Source: Longilinea arvoryzae (lineage in GTDB: Bacteria > Chloroflexota > Anaerolineae > Anaerolineales > Anaerolineaceae). Taken from it: DNA of 64,000 nucleotides. The notes under the pieces are model-generated. The model did not search any database. It had not been told where the DNA came from and was given only the letters and a program-made list of their open reading frames with translations. Position 1 is the first letter of the stretch; every line of letters begins with the position of its first letter. This document shows positions 1-7,788 of this stretch, in pieces. The DNA lies in NCBI RefSeq assembly GCF_001050235.1, contig NZ_DF967972.1, forward strand, positions 3,934,724-3,998,723, given 5' to 3'. A program made the translations under genes and the position numbers.

Positions 1-1
1 T

Positions 2-604
2 TCGACGGTCAATTTGCAATCCTGGACCTTTGCCGTATTCGATAACGACCACTGGCGACTGACCTTCGGACATTCGATCCCTTTTCATGGCGATCGGGCC
101 GTCATCGTCATCAGCGATACGCACCGCCACCACCAGGTGATCGAAGATTTTCCATTCCGTCCGCTGACGGAATACACCACCGGGGTGATCAATGCTTCGC
201 TGGCGGCCATGAATATGAACATCGCCGCCGAAGCACTGGGCGTTTCTTCGGTGATGCTGTCCGAGACCGGGCGCAGCGGAATTCTGGATGCAAAATACCT
301 CAAGGAAACGCTGAACCTGCCAGACGGCGCCGTGCCGTTGATGACGATCGTCTTTGGTTATGCCCGGGGTGCCTATCCGCCCATGCCGCCCAGGCTTCCC
401 ATGGATCAAATCCTGCTCGACGGCGCGTACCGAGCTCCGGACCCCGAGACCATGCAAAACTGGCTCGACCAGATGATCGCCGGTTATCAGGCCAGCCATC
501 CGGGGAAAACCCTCCAGGACCAATTGGATGTCTATCGGAGTAAGATCAGCCAGGCCGAGACTGACCTGAACGATATGGTTTTTTACAATCGAAAACCGGA
601 TTGA
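2..604 (+). CDS. nitroreductase-family protein, 5'-truncated by window edge
   Basis: FMN-dependent nitroreductase-like fold, the family that reduces nitro groups, quinones or flavins with NAD(P)H. The reading frame is open to the first base, and the codons before the first TTG (position 14) read S-T-V-N-L-Q-S-W, matching the conserved SxxNxQPWxF substrate and FMN-binding start region. The true start therefore lies outside the window and about 40 residues are missing. The segment around residues 55-85 (AALNM-like helix followed by GVSSVML) fits the family's FMN-contacting second half. A roughly 50-residue C-terminal tail follows the usual end. The family is fairly confident; the substrate is unknown. 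Confidence 0.7.
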   Translation, partial: STVNLQSWTFAVFDNDHWRLTFGHSIPFHGDRAVIVISDTHRHHQVIEDFPFRPLTEYTTGVINASLAAMNMNIAAEALGVSSVMLSETGRSGILDAKYLKETLNLPDGAVPLMTIVFGYARGAYPPMPPRLPMDQILLDGAYRAPDPETMQNWLDQMIAGYQASHPGKTLQDQLDVYRSKISQAETDLNDMVFYNRKPD

Positions 605-642
605 ACGATCATTCTTTTGAAACCACAGGTCATTTGTAATCA

Positions 643-681
643 AAAAATCACCTGAGAAAATTCCTTCCCCGGGTGATTTTT
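643..681 (+). terminator. stem-loop terminator after nitroreductase
   Basis: Arms at 643-653 and 671-681 (AAAAATCACCT / GGGTGATTTTT) pair over 11 bp with one G-T wobble, and the right arm ends in a T run. It lies 39 nt after the nitroreductase stop and separates it from the kinase gene. The rest of 605-839 shows nothing else clear. Confidence 0.6.
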
Positions 682-839
682 GTAATCCATTCATAAAATA
701 AGAATTTCAACCCGGGAGTCCGGGAGTATACTGTTAGCCGAAAATCAAAGGTCTGTTCGATATAGATTCTTGACCTGAAGTTCGGCATGCGATTGGTGTT
801 TTAACAGTAGAGTATCCATAATACTTTGGAGATGCTTGG

Positions 840-2039
840 ATGAATATCCTGATCTTTAATTGTGGCAGCTCGTCGCAGGGGTTTAAAGTTTATCAAACCT
901 CCGGTCATGATCAACCGGTCGTGCTCGTCTCTGGAAAGGCCAAGAATGTCGCCACCCAAACCCGGGCAGACGCGTTCATCGAGTGGAAATCCAAAATTAG
1001 CGCCGGTTCGCAAAAAACCGATCTGTCCAGCCATCGCCAGGCTGCGGGGAAGATCATTGCTATCCTGAAAGAACTGCAGGTCAGCGTGGATGCCATCGGC
1101 CACCGCTTCGTACACGGGGGCACCTTCTTCGACAAAACCGTTCAAATCGACCCACCGGTCCTGCAGAAGTTGCAGCAGTGCCTGCCCTTTGCGCCGATTC
1201 ATAATCCGAATTCCTACAGCGTCATCGAAGTCTGCCTGGAGCAATTTCCGGACGTTCCGCAGTTTGCCGTCTTCGACACGGCTTTCCATGCCAGGATGCC
1301 GGAAGTCTCCAAACAATACGCCATCCCGCGGGATCTGGTTGAAAAGTATGGCTACTATAAGTACGGCTTTCACGGCCTCTCCTACCAATACGTTTCTTCC
1401 AGGATGCTCGAATTGATGGGAAAGCCTCTCGAGGAGTTGAAATTGATCCTGTGCCACCTGGGCACCGGCGGTTCGAGCGTGGTGGCGATGAAAAACGGCC
1501 TGCCCCTGGACACCTCGATGGGTTATTCACCGCTGGCCGGGTTGGTCATGTCCACCCGCAGCGGGGATATCGATCCCGAAATAGTGCTCGAGATGATCCG
1601 CAATGGATCGTCTCCGGATGAGGTCAGTCAGATCCTCAACAACCGGTCCGGTCTGATCGGCCTGTCCGGGTTTTCATCCAGCCTTCCGGAAATCATCGAG
1701 GCGAGCGAAAAGGGCAACGCCGACTGCCAGTTGGCGTACGACGTATACGCCCACCGTCTGGAAACCTACCTGGGCGCGTATACCTGGCTGCTCGACGGCG
1801 CGGATGCCATCGTGTTCACGGACGACGTGGGCTTGAAGTCCTGGAAGCTGCGCGCCAAGGTCTGCGGCGGGGTGCAAAACCTGGGCGTCGAAATCGATGC
1901 CGCGAAGAACGTAAATGCCCCGCTCGACAGGGCTTCGCGGGTCAGCAGCGCCCGTTCGAAGACGCAAATTTGGGTCATGCCGACGGACGAAGAAAGCGTG
2001 ATATTGCAGGAAATCCTGGCCCAATTTTGCCTCGCGTAG
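840..2039 (+). CDS. acetate kinase family (ASKHA) protein with altered active-site motifs
   Basis: 399 residues, full length for the acetate/propionate/butyrate kinase family, which interconverts acyl phosphate + ADP and carboxylate + ATP. Family landmarks are present: NCGSSS at 7-12, HRFVHGG near 88-94 (Arg89), FDTAFH near 145-150, YGFHGLS near 175-181, HLGTGGSS near 206-213, and TRSGDIDP near 239-246. Two key places deviate. The lysine expected after GSSSx is glycine (residue 14). The GIGEN nucleotide loop reads DVGLK (about 329-333) inside otherwise conserved flanks. ATG has GGAG 8 nt upstream. It stands alone, with stem-loops on both sides. It may have a different substrate or weak kinase activity, so acetate kinase should not be assumed. 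Confidence 0.75.
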   Translation: MNILIFNCGSSSQGFKVYQTSGHDQPVVLVSGKAKNVATQTRADAFIEWKSKISAGSQKTDLSSHRQAAGKIIAILKELQVSVDAIGHRFVHGGTFFDKTVQIDPPVLQKLQQCLPFAPIHNPNSYSVIEVCLEQFPDVPQFAVFDTAFHARMPEVSKQYAIPRDLVEKYGYYKYGFHGLSYQYVSSRMLELMGKPLEELKLILCHLGTGGSSVVAMKNGLPLDTSMGYSPLAGLVMSTRSGDIDPEIVLEMIRNGSSPDEVSQILNNRSGLIGLSGFSSSLPEIIEASEKGNADCQLAYDVYAHRLETYLGAYTWLLDGADAIVFTDDVGLKSWKLRAKVCGGVQNLGVEIDAAKNVNAPLDRASRVSSARSKTQIWVMPTDEESVILQEILAQFCLA

Positions 2040-2051
2040 CAGGCGTAAAGC

Positions 2052-2083
2052 CATGACGCTATCCCGTTTTGGATAGCGTCATG
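2052..2083. terminator. 13-bp stem-loop downstream of kinase gene
   Basis: CATGACGCTATCC (2052-2064) pairs perfectly with 2071-2083 across a 6-nt loop (CGTTTT), 12 nt after the kinase stop. There is no T run after the stem, so it may be an mRNA 3'-end stabiliser rather than a strict intrinsic terminator. Confidence 0.5.
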
Positions 2084-2124
2084 GTACTGGTAAGGGCAAT
2101 TCATGAATTGCCCTTACCGGTACC
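2083..2124. repeat. 42-bp near-perfect palindrome
   Basis: Two 21-nt arms meet at CATG with a single mismatch (T2088 opposite G2119, a possible wobble). The core GGTAAGGGCAATTCA/TGAATTGCCCTTACC has the look of the short palindromic repeats dispersed in many bacterial genomes. It abuts the preceding hairpin. The rest of 2125-2388 is non-coding and AT-rich just before the hydroxylase genes. Confidence 0.55.
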
Positions 2125-2240
2125 AGGAGACTCTCATGGGGCGGAAGGTACACACCCCGATTCCACCCAGTACAGGCAAGGGGAACGGCAGGCGACGGAT
2201 TCAATTCGAATTCTCTTTAGCCGGCTTGGGGGCTATGCCA

Positions 2241-2285
2241 TTTTGATCCTTATACTAAATGACTATAAATTACAATTTGTGTAAT
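2241..2285 (+). promoter_or_regulatory. candidate promoter and operator for the hydroxylase/FdrA gene train
   Basis: A TATAAA -10-like box at 2264-2269 has TTTTGA 17 nt upstream (2241-2246) or, at shorter spacing, TTGATC (2243-2248). Overlapping the -10 is an inverted repeat ATTACA-N5-TGTAAT (2269-2285), the size of a GntR-like operator. This is the only AT-rich stretch before the long co-directional gene set starting at 2389. Inferred from sequence only. Confidence 0.35.
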
Positions 2286-2388
2286 AATCAATAGTATCCA
2301 ATCCATAACAAACAGACGGCGACCGGGGGACAACGAGTCGCAATGGTCTCATCGAAATCCTTCAGCCATCGATGCGGAGGTACCCCAT

Positions 2389-3285
2389 ATGGTCACGATC
2401 ACGCATCCATCGCTTCCCGCTTTCGAGTACATCCAGCCCAAAACGTTGGCCGAGGCCAGCCGGTTTCTATCCGAACATGCGGACGAGGCGCGCCCCTTTT
2501 TGGGCGGGACGGATCTCTTCGTTCGCATGCGCGATGGCGTCCTGTCGCCGCGCTTTTTGGTGGACGTCAAGAACCTGGACGGGACGAATGAACTGCGTTT
2601 CGATCCTCAAACCGGGCTGACCATTGGCGCGGCCGTCAGCATGAACCGGGTGATCGCCTCGCCCGACGTGCAGGGCATCTATCCCCTGCTGGCCGAAGCC
2701 TGCCGCTCGGTGGCCGGCTATCAACTGCGCACACGGGCGACCATCGTCGGCAACCTGTGCAACGCCTCACCGGCCGGAGATACCCTTGGCGCCTGCCTCG
2801 CGCTTGACGGTTTTCTGCACATCCACGGAACGGCCGGACCGCGCCGCGAAATGCTTTCCGATTTCTTTGTGGGGCCCGGAAAAACCACACTCAAACCCGG
2901 CGACATCGTCACCGCGGTCGGTTTCCCCCTGCCGCCCAGGGGCTGCGCCGGGGTTTATCTCAAACTGGGCCGCAACCGGTTGAGCGATCTGTCCATCGTG
3001 GGCGTGACCGTGTTGGGCAGCCCGGATCCCGGCCTGCCGTCCGGCGCCCATTTCCGCATCGTATTGGCATCGGTCGCGCCGGTGCCGCTGGTCGCCGTGG
3101 AAGCCGAAACTTATCTACTCGGGCAGCCGATCACACCTGAGACCCTCCATCGGGCCGCGCATTTAGCCAGTGAAGCTACAAAGCCCATCGACGATATCCG
3201 CAGCAGCGCCCGTTACCGCAAGCTGATGGTCGCCAGTCTGACCGAAAAAGCGCTCACCGCGGTGTGGAAGAAAATCCTTCAATAA
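2389..3285 (+). CDS. xanthine dehydrogenase family, FAD-binding subunit (CoxM/XdhB type)
   Basis: 298-residue FAD subunit of a heterotrimeric molybdenum hydroxylase; it passes electrons from the 2Fe-2S subunit to FAD and on to an external acceptor. Visible motifs are a P-type start F-E-Y-I-Q-P-K-T, the FAD pyrophosphate loop LGGTDLFVRM (about 39-48), and ATIVGNLCNASPAGD (about 118-132), the second FAD contact with the NxxxxSPxxD pattern. The CO dehydrogenase flavoprotein C-terminal domain follows. ATG has GGAGG 8 nt upstream. It is the first gene of a train in the order medium, small, large subunit. The substrate cannot be told from sequence. Confidence 0.88.
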   Translation: MVTITHPSLPAFEYIQPKTLAEASRFLSEHADEARPFLGGTDLFVRMRDGVLSPRFLVDVKNLDGTNELRFDPQTGLTIGAAVSMNRVIASPDVQGIYPLLAEACRSVAGYQLRTRATIVGNLCNASPAGDTLGACLALDGFLHIHGTAGPRREMLSDFFVGPGKTTLKPGDIVTAVGFPLPPRGCAGVYLKLGRNRLSDLSIVGVTVLGSPDPGLPSGAHFRIVLASVAPVPLVAVEAETYLLGQPITPETLHRAAHLASEATKPIDDIRSSARYRKLMVASLTEKALTAVWKKILQ

Positions 3286-3309
3286 ATTGTGAAATTCTGG
3301 GAGGAATCC

Positions 3310-3774
3310 ATGGCAATCCACCCGGTCCACCTTACCGTCAACGGCCATCTCGAGCAGGTCAACGTGCCTTCCAATATGACGCTTTTGGTTCTGCTGCGTG
3401 AAGTGTTGGCCTTGACCGGCACAAAAAACGGCTGCTCAGCCGGAGAATGCGGCGCCTGCACAGTTTTGCTGAACGGCGAGCCAGTGAACAGTTGCATGGT
3501 TCTGGCCGTCGAATGCGACGGCGCCGAAGTGACCACCGTCGAAGGGCTGGCAAATGATCGCCAGCTCGACCCCGTCCAGGAAGCCATCATTCAGGCCGGC
3601 GGCGTGCAGTGTGGTTTCTGCACGCCCGGAGTCCTGATCAGTTCGCGCGCGCTGCTCAACCGCAATCCGGAGCCGAGCGAAGAGGAAATCAAAGAAGCCC
3701 TGGTCGGCAATCTGTGCCGGTGTACGGGTTATTTCCGCATCATCGAAGCCGTCAAGCAAGCCGCCAAAGGGTAG
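3310..3774 (+). CDS. xanthine dehydrogenase family, 2Fe-2S subunit (CoxS/XdhC type)
   Basis: 154 residues with two [2Fe-2S] domains. The N-terminal plant-type ferredoxin motif is GCSAGECGACTV (about 42-53), and the C-terminal helical domain carries CGFC (about 100-103) and CRCTG (about 133-137). It relays electrons from molybdopterin to FAD in the hydroxylase complex. The ATG at 3310 is preceded by GGGAGG at ideal spacing. An upstream in-frame GTG (3289), four bases past the previous stop, would add seven residues and has no ribosome site. It lies between the medium and large subunit genes. Confidence 0.92.
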   Translation: MAIHPVHLTVNGHLEQVNVPSNMTLLVLLREVLALTGTKNGCSAGECGACTVLLNGEPVNSCMVLAVECDGAEVTTVEGLANDRQLDPVQEAIIQAGGVQCGFCTPGVLISSRALLNRNPEPSEEEIKEALVGNLCRCTGYFRIIEAVKQAAKG

Positions 3775-3822
3775 GGTGGGCTGGTAGGGTTGGTAGAGTG
3801 GGTAGGGTGGGCTTTAGCCCAC
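3775..3822. repeat. G-rich degenerate tandem repeat ending in GTGGGCT-TT-AGCCCAC hairpin
   Basis: Between the small- and large-subunit genes the DNA is a degenerate GGTAGGGTGGG-type repeat, followed by a perfect 7-bp stem (3807-3813 / 3816-3822). Such GTGGGCTTTAGCCCAC units are common dispersed repeats. The insertion lengthens an otherwise tight operon spacing. Confidence 0.5.
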
Positions 3823-3853
3823 GAGACCCACCGAAGAATTGAAGAGGTGCTGC

Positions 3854-6217
3854 ATGGGAAAAAACTTCGCTCGAAAATCAATCGATCCCGTAGGCGAGAG
3901 CAAACCGCGCATCGACGCGCGTGAAAAAGTTACCGGCGAGGGGCTCTACGCCGACGATATCCAGTTTGGCAACAAGTTATTGCATGCGCGCATCAAACGT
4001 AGCTCCTATCCGCACGCGCTGATCAAGAAAGTGGATATCTCCAAAGCGCTCGCCCTGCCGGGGGTGAAAGCCATCGTCACGGGCGACGATTTCGAGGGAT
4101 ACATCGGCCTTTACCTCAAGGACCGGCACATCTTCTGCCGCGACCGGGTGCGCTACGTCGGCGATCCGGTGGCGGGCGTGGCCGCGACAACCGAAGCCAT
4201 TGCCGAGCAGGCAGTGGCCCTGATCGATGTGGAATATGAACCCCTGGTGCCCGTGTTCGACCCCGAATTCGGCGCCAGCCCGCAGGCTCCTTTACTCCAT
4301 CCAGATCTGGGCCAGTACGCCGTGGCCAGTTTCATCCTGCCCGAAGCGGGCACGAATATCTCGAACCACTTCAAGATTCGCAAAGGGGATGTCGCCTCCG
4401 CCTGGGGAAAATGCAAAGCGGTCATCGAACGCCATTACCGCATTCCGCATATCCAGCATGTGCCCATCGAACCCCACGTAGCCATCGCGAAAGTCGACGA
4501 AGATGGTGAAATCACCCTGTGGGACAGCTCGCAATCCCCCTTCGCCCAGCGCGACCTCATCGCCGAGGCGCTGGGCGTCAGCCAGAGCAACATGCGTGTG
4601 ATCGCGCCGCTGGTCGGCGGCGGCTTCGGCGGCAAAGCCGGTGTGAGCATGGAATCGCTGGCGGTGGCCATCGCCACCAAAGTCAACGGCTACCCGGTCA
4701 AGCTGCTGTTGACCCGCGAAGAGGAATTCTATACCGCCTTCGTGCGTCAGGGGATGGTGGCGCACCTCAAGATGGGCTGCGACGAAAGCGGCAAGCTCCT
4801 GGCTATGGAGAACACCTTCTACTGGGATGGCGGGGCTTACACGGAATACGGCGTAAACATCACCCGCGCGGCCGGTTACAGTTGCACCGGTCCCTATGAA
4901 GTGCCCAATGTCAGGGCAGACAGCTATTGCGTTTATACGAACCATCCGGTCGGCGGCCCGATGCGCGGTTTCGGCATGCCCGAGATGCACGCCGGTCTGG
5001 AACAGTGCATCGATGACTTGGCGCGGCAAATCGGCATGGACGCGGTCGAATTTCGACGCAGGAATTGTTTGAAAGCCAACAGCATCCTGCCCACCGGCGG
5101 AAGAATGCACCCCACCGGCCTTTCAGAATGTCTCGAAAAGGCCGCTGAAGCCATCGATTGGGGCGAAAAGTCCCCACCCAGCGCGCCCAACAAACGCCGC
5201 GGCAAGGGTCTGGCGCTGATGTGGAAGGCCCCGGCCATGCCCGGTAACGCCGGATCGAGCGCATGGATCAAGTTGGCTGAAGATGGCGTGCTGACCGTGG
5301 GCATCGGCGCGCAAGACCTCGGCCAGGGCGCCTTCACGGTGATTGCTCAAATGGCCGCGGCTGCCTTCGGCGTGCCCTACGAAAGCGTGCGCCTGGCGAC
5401 GCCGGTGGACACGCGCTACAGTCCATACGAATGGCAAACCGTCGCCAGCCGCATCACCTGGAGCACCGGCAACGCCATCATTAAAGCCGCCCAGGATGCG
5501 CGTCATCAGGTACTGGAGCTGATTGCGAAAGCCTGGGATGAATCCCCGGATGATCTGGATATCGTCAACGGCATGGTGGTCTCATATAAAAGTGAGCGCG
5601 AGATACCGGTCAAGAATTTTGCCGTACAGGGGCTCCCCAAGGAAGGCGGCAAAGGCTGGATGGGTGGGCCCATCATCGGGCACGGTAATTTCATTCCCAG
5701 CGATGTCACCGGCCTGGATCCGGAAACCGGCCAGGGCGAGCACGCCGTCGTCCACTACACCACCGGCGCCCAGGCCATCGACCTGGAAGTGGACCTGGAT
5801 ACCGGGCGGATCGAAATTCTCAAAGGCGTGGCGGCTTTCGACGTCGGCAAGGCCATCAACCCCGAACTGGTGAAGGCGCAGATGGAAGGCGGTCTGGTGC
5901 AGGGCATGAGTTCAGCTTTATTCGAATGTCTGAAGCTGAAGGATGGTTACGTACAGAATCCCAGTTTCGTGGATTACCGCATCGCCACCGCCGCGGATAT
6001 TCCGAAGATCGTCCAATCCATCCTGGTCGAAGTCCCGCAGGATGACGGCCCCTGGGGTGCGCGCGGCATTGGCGAACATTCGATGGTGGCCACCGTCCCG
6101 GCGATTGCCAACGCCATCTACAATGCCATCGGCCTGCGCTTCGACGGGCCGCCCTTTACCGCGGAGAAAATCTACCTGGCCATGCTGGATGCCGGCATCG
6201 TGAAAGGATCAAAATGA
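3854..6217 (+). CDS. xanthine dehydrogenase family, molybdopterin-binding catalytic subunit
   Basis: 787-residue large subunit that binds the molybdopterin cofactor and hydroxylates the substrate. The N-terminal domain (about 15-130) has the aldehyde oxidase a/b-hammerhead pattern (KVTGEGLYADD). The Mo domain shows QSPFAQRD (about 225), GGGFGGKAG (about 258), and AGYSCTGPYE with GPMRGFGMPE (about 340-380). The C-terminal GARGIGEHS carries the catalytic glutamate (about 738). ATG at 3854 follows GAAGAGGTG; an earlier TTG is less likely. The stop overlaps the next ATG by 4 nt, so the FdrA-like protein is co-translated. The substrate is unresolved; a purine, pyrimidine or other N-heterocycle is possible. 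Confidence 0.9.
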   Translation: MGKNFARKSIDPVGESKPRIDAREKVTGEGLYADDIQFGNKLLHARIKRSSYPHALIKKVDISKALALPGVKAIVTGDDFEGYIGLYLKDRHIFCRDRVRYVGDPVAGVAATTEAIAEQAVALIDVEYEPLVPVFDPEFGASPQAPLLHPDLGQYAVASFILPEAGTNISNHFKIRKGDVASAWGKCKAVIERHYRIPHIQHVPIEPHVAIAKVDEDGEITLWDSSQSPFAQRDLIAEALGVSQSNMRVIAPLVGGGFGGKAGVSMESLAVAIATKVNGYPVKLLLTREEEFYTAFVRQGMVAHLKMGCDESGKLLAMENTFYWDGGAYTEYGVNITRAAGYSCTGPYEVPNVRADSYCVYTNHPVGGPMRGFGMPEMHAGLEQCIDDLARQIGMDAVEFRRRNCLKANSILPTGGRMHPTGLSECLEKAAEAIDWGEKSPPSAPNKRRGKGLALMWKAPAMPGNAGSSAWIKLAEDGVLTVGIGAQDLGQGAFTVIAQMAAAAFGVPYESVRLATPVDTRYSPYEWQTVASRITWSTGNAIIKAAQDARHQVLELIAKAWDESPDDLDIVNGMVVSYKSEREIPVKNFAVQGLPKEGGKGWMGGPIIGHGNFIPSDVTGLDPETGQGEHAVVHYTTGAQAIDLEVDLDTGRIEILKGVAAFDVGKAINPELVKAQMEGGLVQGMSSALFECLKLKDGYVQNPSFVDYRIATAADIPKIVQSILVEVPQDDGPWGARGIGEHSMVATVPAIANAIYNAIGLRFDGPPFTAEKIYLAMLDAGIVKGSK

Positions 6218-7773
6218 TTATCCAGGCAATGATCAAACCAAGCGAATACCACGATTCGGTCAGCCTGATGCTGGTGGCCAGCGAGCTCTCCGGCCTGGAA
6301 GGCGTGCTGGACGCGGCCGTGGTCATGGCGACCGAAGCCAACAAAGCCATCTTGGCGGGCGCCGGGCTGCTCACCCCCGAGATCCGATCCGCCAACGCCA
6401 ACGACCTGGTCATATCGGTCAAAGCCGGGGATGCCGGCCGCGCCGCGCAGGCCCTGGAGAAGGCCGAAGAGCTGCTGAAAAAGAAGGCTGCGCCGGAGAC
6501 AGGCGGTTCGTTCAAGCCCAAAACACTGCGCAGCGCGCTGTCGCTGCAGCCGGACGCCAACCTGGCCGTGATTTCGGTGGCGGGGCGTTATGCCGCCGAC
6601 GAAGCCTGGGAAGCCCTGCTGCACGGCCTGCACGTGCTGCTCTTCAGCGACAACGTCTCGCTGGAGGATGAAATCGCCCTCAAGGAATACGCCTGCGACC
6701 AGGGCCTGCTCCTGATGGGCCCCGGCGCCGGGACGGCCATCCTCAACGGGGTGGCGCTGGGCTTTGCCAACGTCCTGCCGCACGGCCCGGTGGGCATCGT
6801 CTCGGCGGCCGGCACCGGCCTGCAGGAGGTCAGTTCGCTGCTCGCCCGGCGCGGCGTGGGCCTCAGCCAGGGCATCGGCACCGGCGGGCGCGACCTCAAG
6901 CAGGAAGTCGGCGGGCGGATGTTCCTGCAGGCACTGCGCGCGTTGCAGGCGGATCCGGCCACGCAAGTGCTCGTCCTGATCTCCAAGCCGCCGGCTGAGG
7001 ACATTGCCCGCCGCATTCTCCAGCAGGCCGCCGCGTGTGAGAAACCGACCGTGGTTTGCTTCCTGGGCGGCGATTTGAAATCCATGCCGCTGGTGGCCAA
7101 TGTCATCCCGGCTCGCACCCTGCAGGAATGCAGCCTGCTGGCGGTGCAGGCCCTGCGGCCGGAAACCGGCGATATTCAGCCCCAGCTCGAGGAAGAGAAA
7201 ATCCGACTGGCACGGCAGGCCCGCGAAATCAAAGGCCGGCTGGCCGCCTCGCAGCGCTACCTGCGCGGGCTATATTCCGGCGGAACGTTGTGCTACGAAG
7301 CTCAGGTGATCTGGAAAGACCTGCTGCACGAACCGGTCTCTTCGAACGCCCCCCTGCCAGGCGGTTTGACGATGCCGGATTCGACCCGGAGCAGCGGCCA
7401 CTGCGCCGTCGACCTGGGCGAGGAAGAGTTCACCGTCGGGCGTCCGCACCCCATGATCGACAACAGCCTGCGCATTCGCCGCCTGCTGCAGGAAGCACGC
7501 GATCCGCAAACCGCCGTTATCCTGCTGGATGTAGTGCTGGGCTACGGTGCGCACCCCGACCCGGCCGGTGAGCTGGCCCCGGCCATTCGCCAGGCGCGCG
7601 AACTGGCCAGGACTGGCGCTCGCGAACTGGCGGTGGTGGCGTCCGTCACCGGCACGCAGGGCGATCCGCAGGGCCTGGGCCGGACGATTGCCACGCTCGA
7701 AGCCAGCGGCGCATTCGTCTGCGACTGCAACGCCGCCGCGGCTTATCTCGCCGGGTCGATCGTTTCCGGCTGA
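6214..7773 (+). CDS. fdrA: FdrA-like protein (acyl-CoA synthetase/succinyl-CoA synthetase fold)
   Basis: 519 residues, a little shorter than E. coli FdrA. It contains repeated CoA-binding/ligase-type Rossmann segments. Diagnostic stretches are GIVSAAGTGLQEVSSL (about 192-207), GTGGRDLKQEVGG (about 222-234), ISKPPAEDIARR (about 255-266), HPMIDNSLRIRRL (about 412-424), and VTGTQGDPQGLGRT (about 477-490). In E. coli, FdrA works with YlbE and YlbF in oxamate carbamoyltransfer during allantoin breakdown, as recalled from the literature. Here it overlaps the hydroxylase large subunit by ATGA and precedes a YlbE homologue, but no YlbF/DUF2877 gene follows. A carbamoyl- or acyl-transfer role is inferred. 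Confidence 0.82.
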   Translation: MIIQAMIKPSEYHDSVSLMLVASELSGLEGVLDAAVVMATEANKAILAGAGLLTPEIRSANANDLVISVKAGDAGRAAQALEKAEELLKKKAAPETGGSFKPKTLRSALSLQPDANLAVISVAGRYAADEAWEALLHGLHVLLFSDNVSLEDEIALKEYACDQGLLLMGPGAGTAILNGVALGFANVLPHGPVGIVSAAGTGLQEVSSLLARRGVGLSQGIGTGGRDLKQEVGGRMFLQALRALQADPATQVLVLISKPPAEDIARRILQQAAACEKPTVVCFLGGDLKSMPLVANVIPARTLQECSLLAVQALRPETGDIQPQLEEEKIRLARQAREIKGRLAASQRYLRGLYSGGTLCYEAQVIWKDLLHEPVSSNAPLPGGLTMPDSTRSSGHCAVDLGEEEFTVGRPHPMIDNSLRIRRLLQEARDPQTAVILLDVVLGYGAHPDPAGELAPAIRQARELARTGARELAVVASVTGTQGDPQGLGRTIATLEASGAFVCDCNAAAAYLAGSIVSG

Positions 7774-7788
7774 GCGGAGAATAAGACT

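Noticed and set aside
840..2039. Straight annotation as acetate kinase AckA.
   Set aside because: Two active-site loops are altered, so only the family is claimed.
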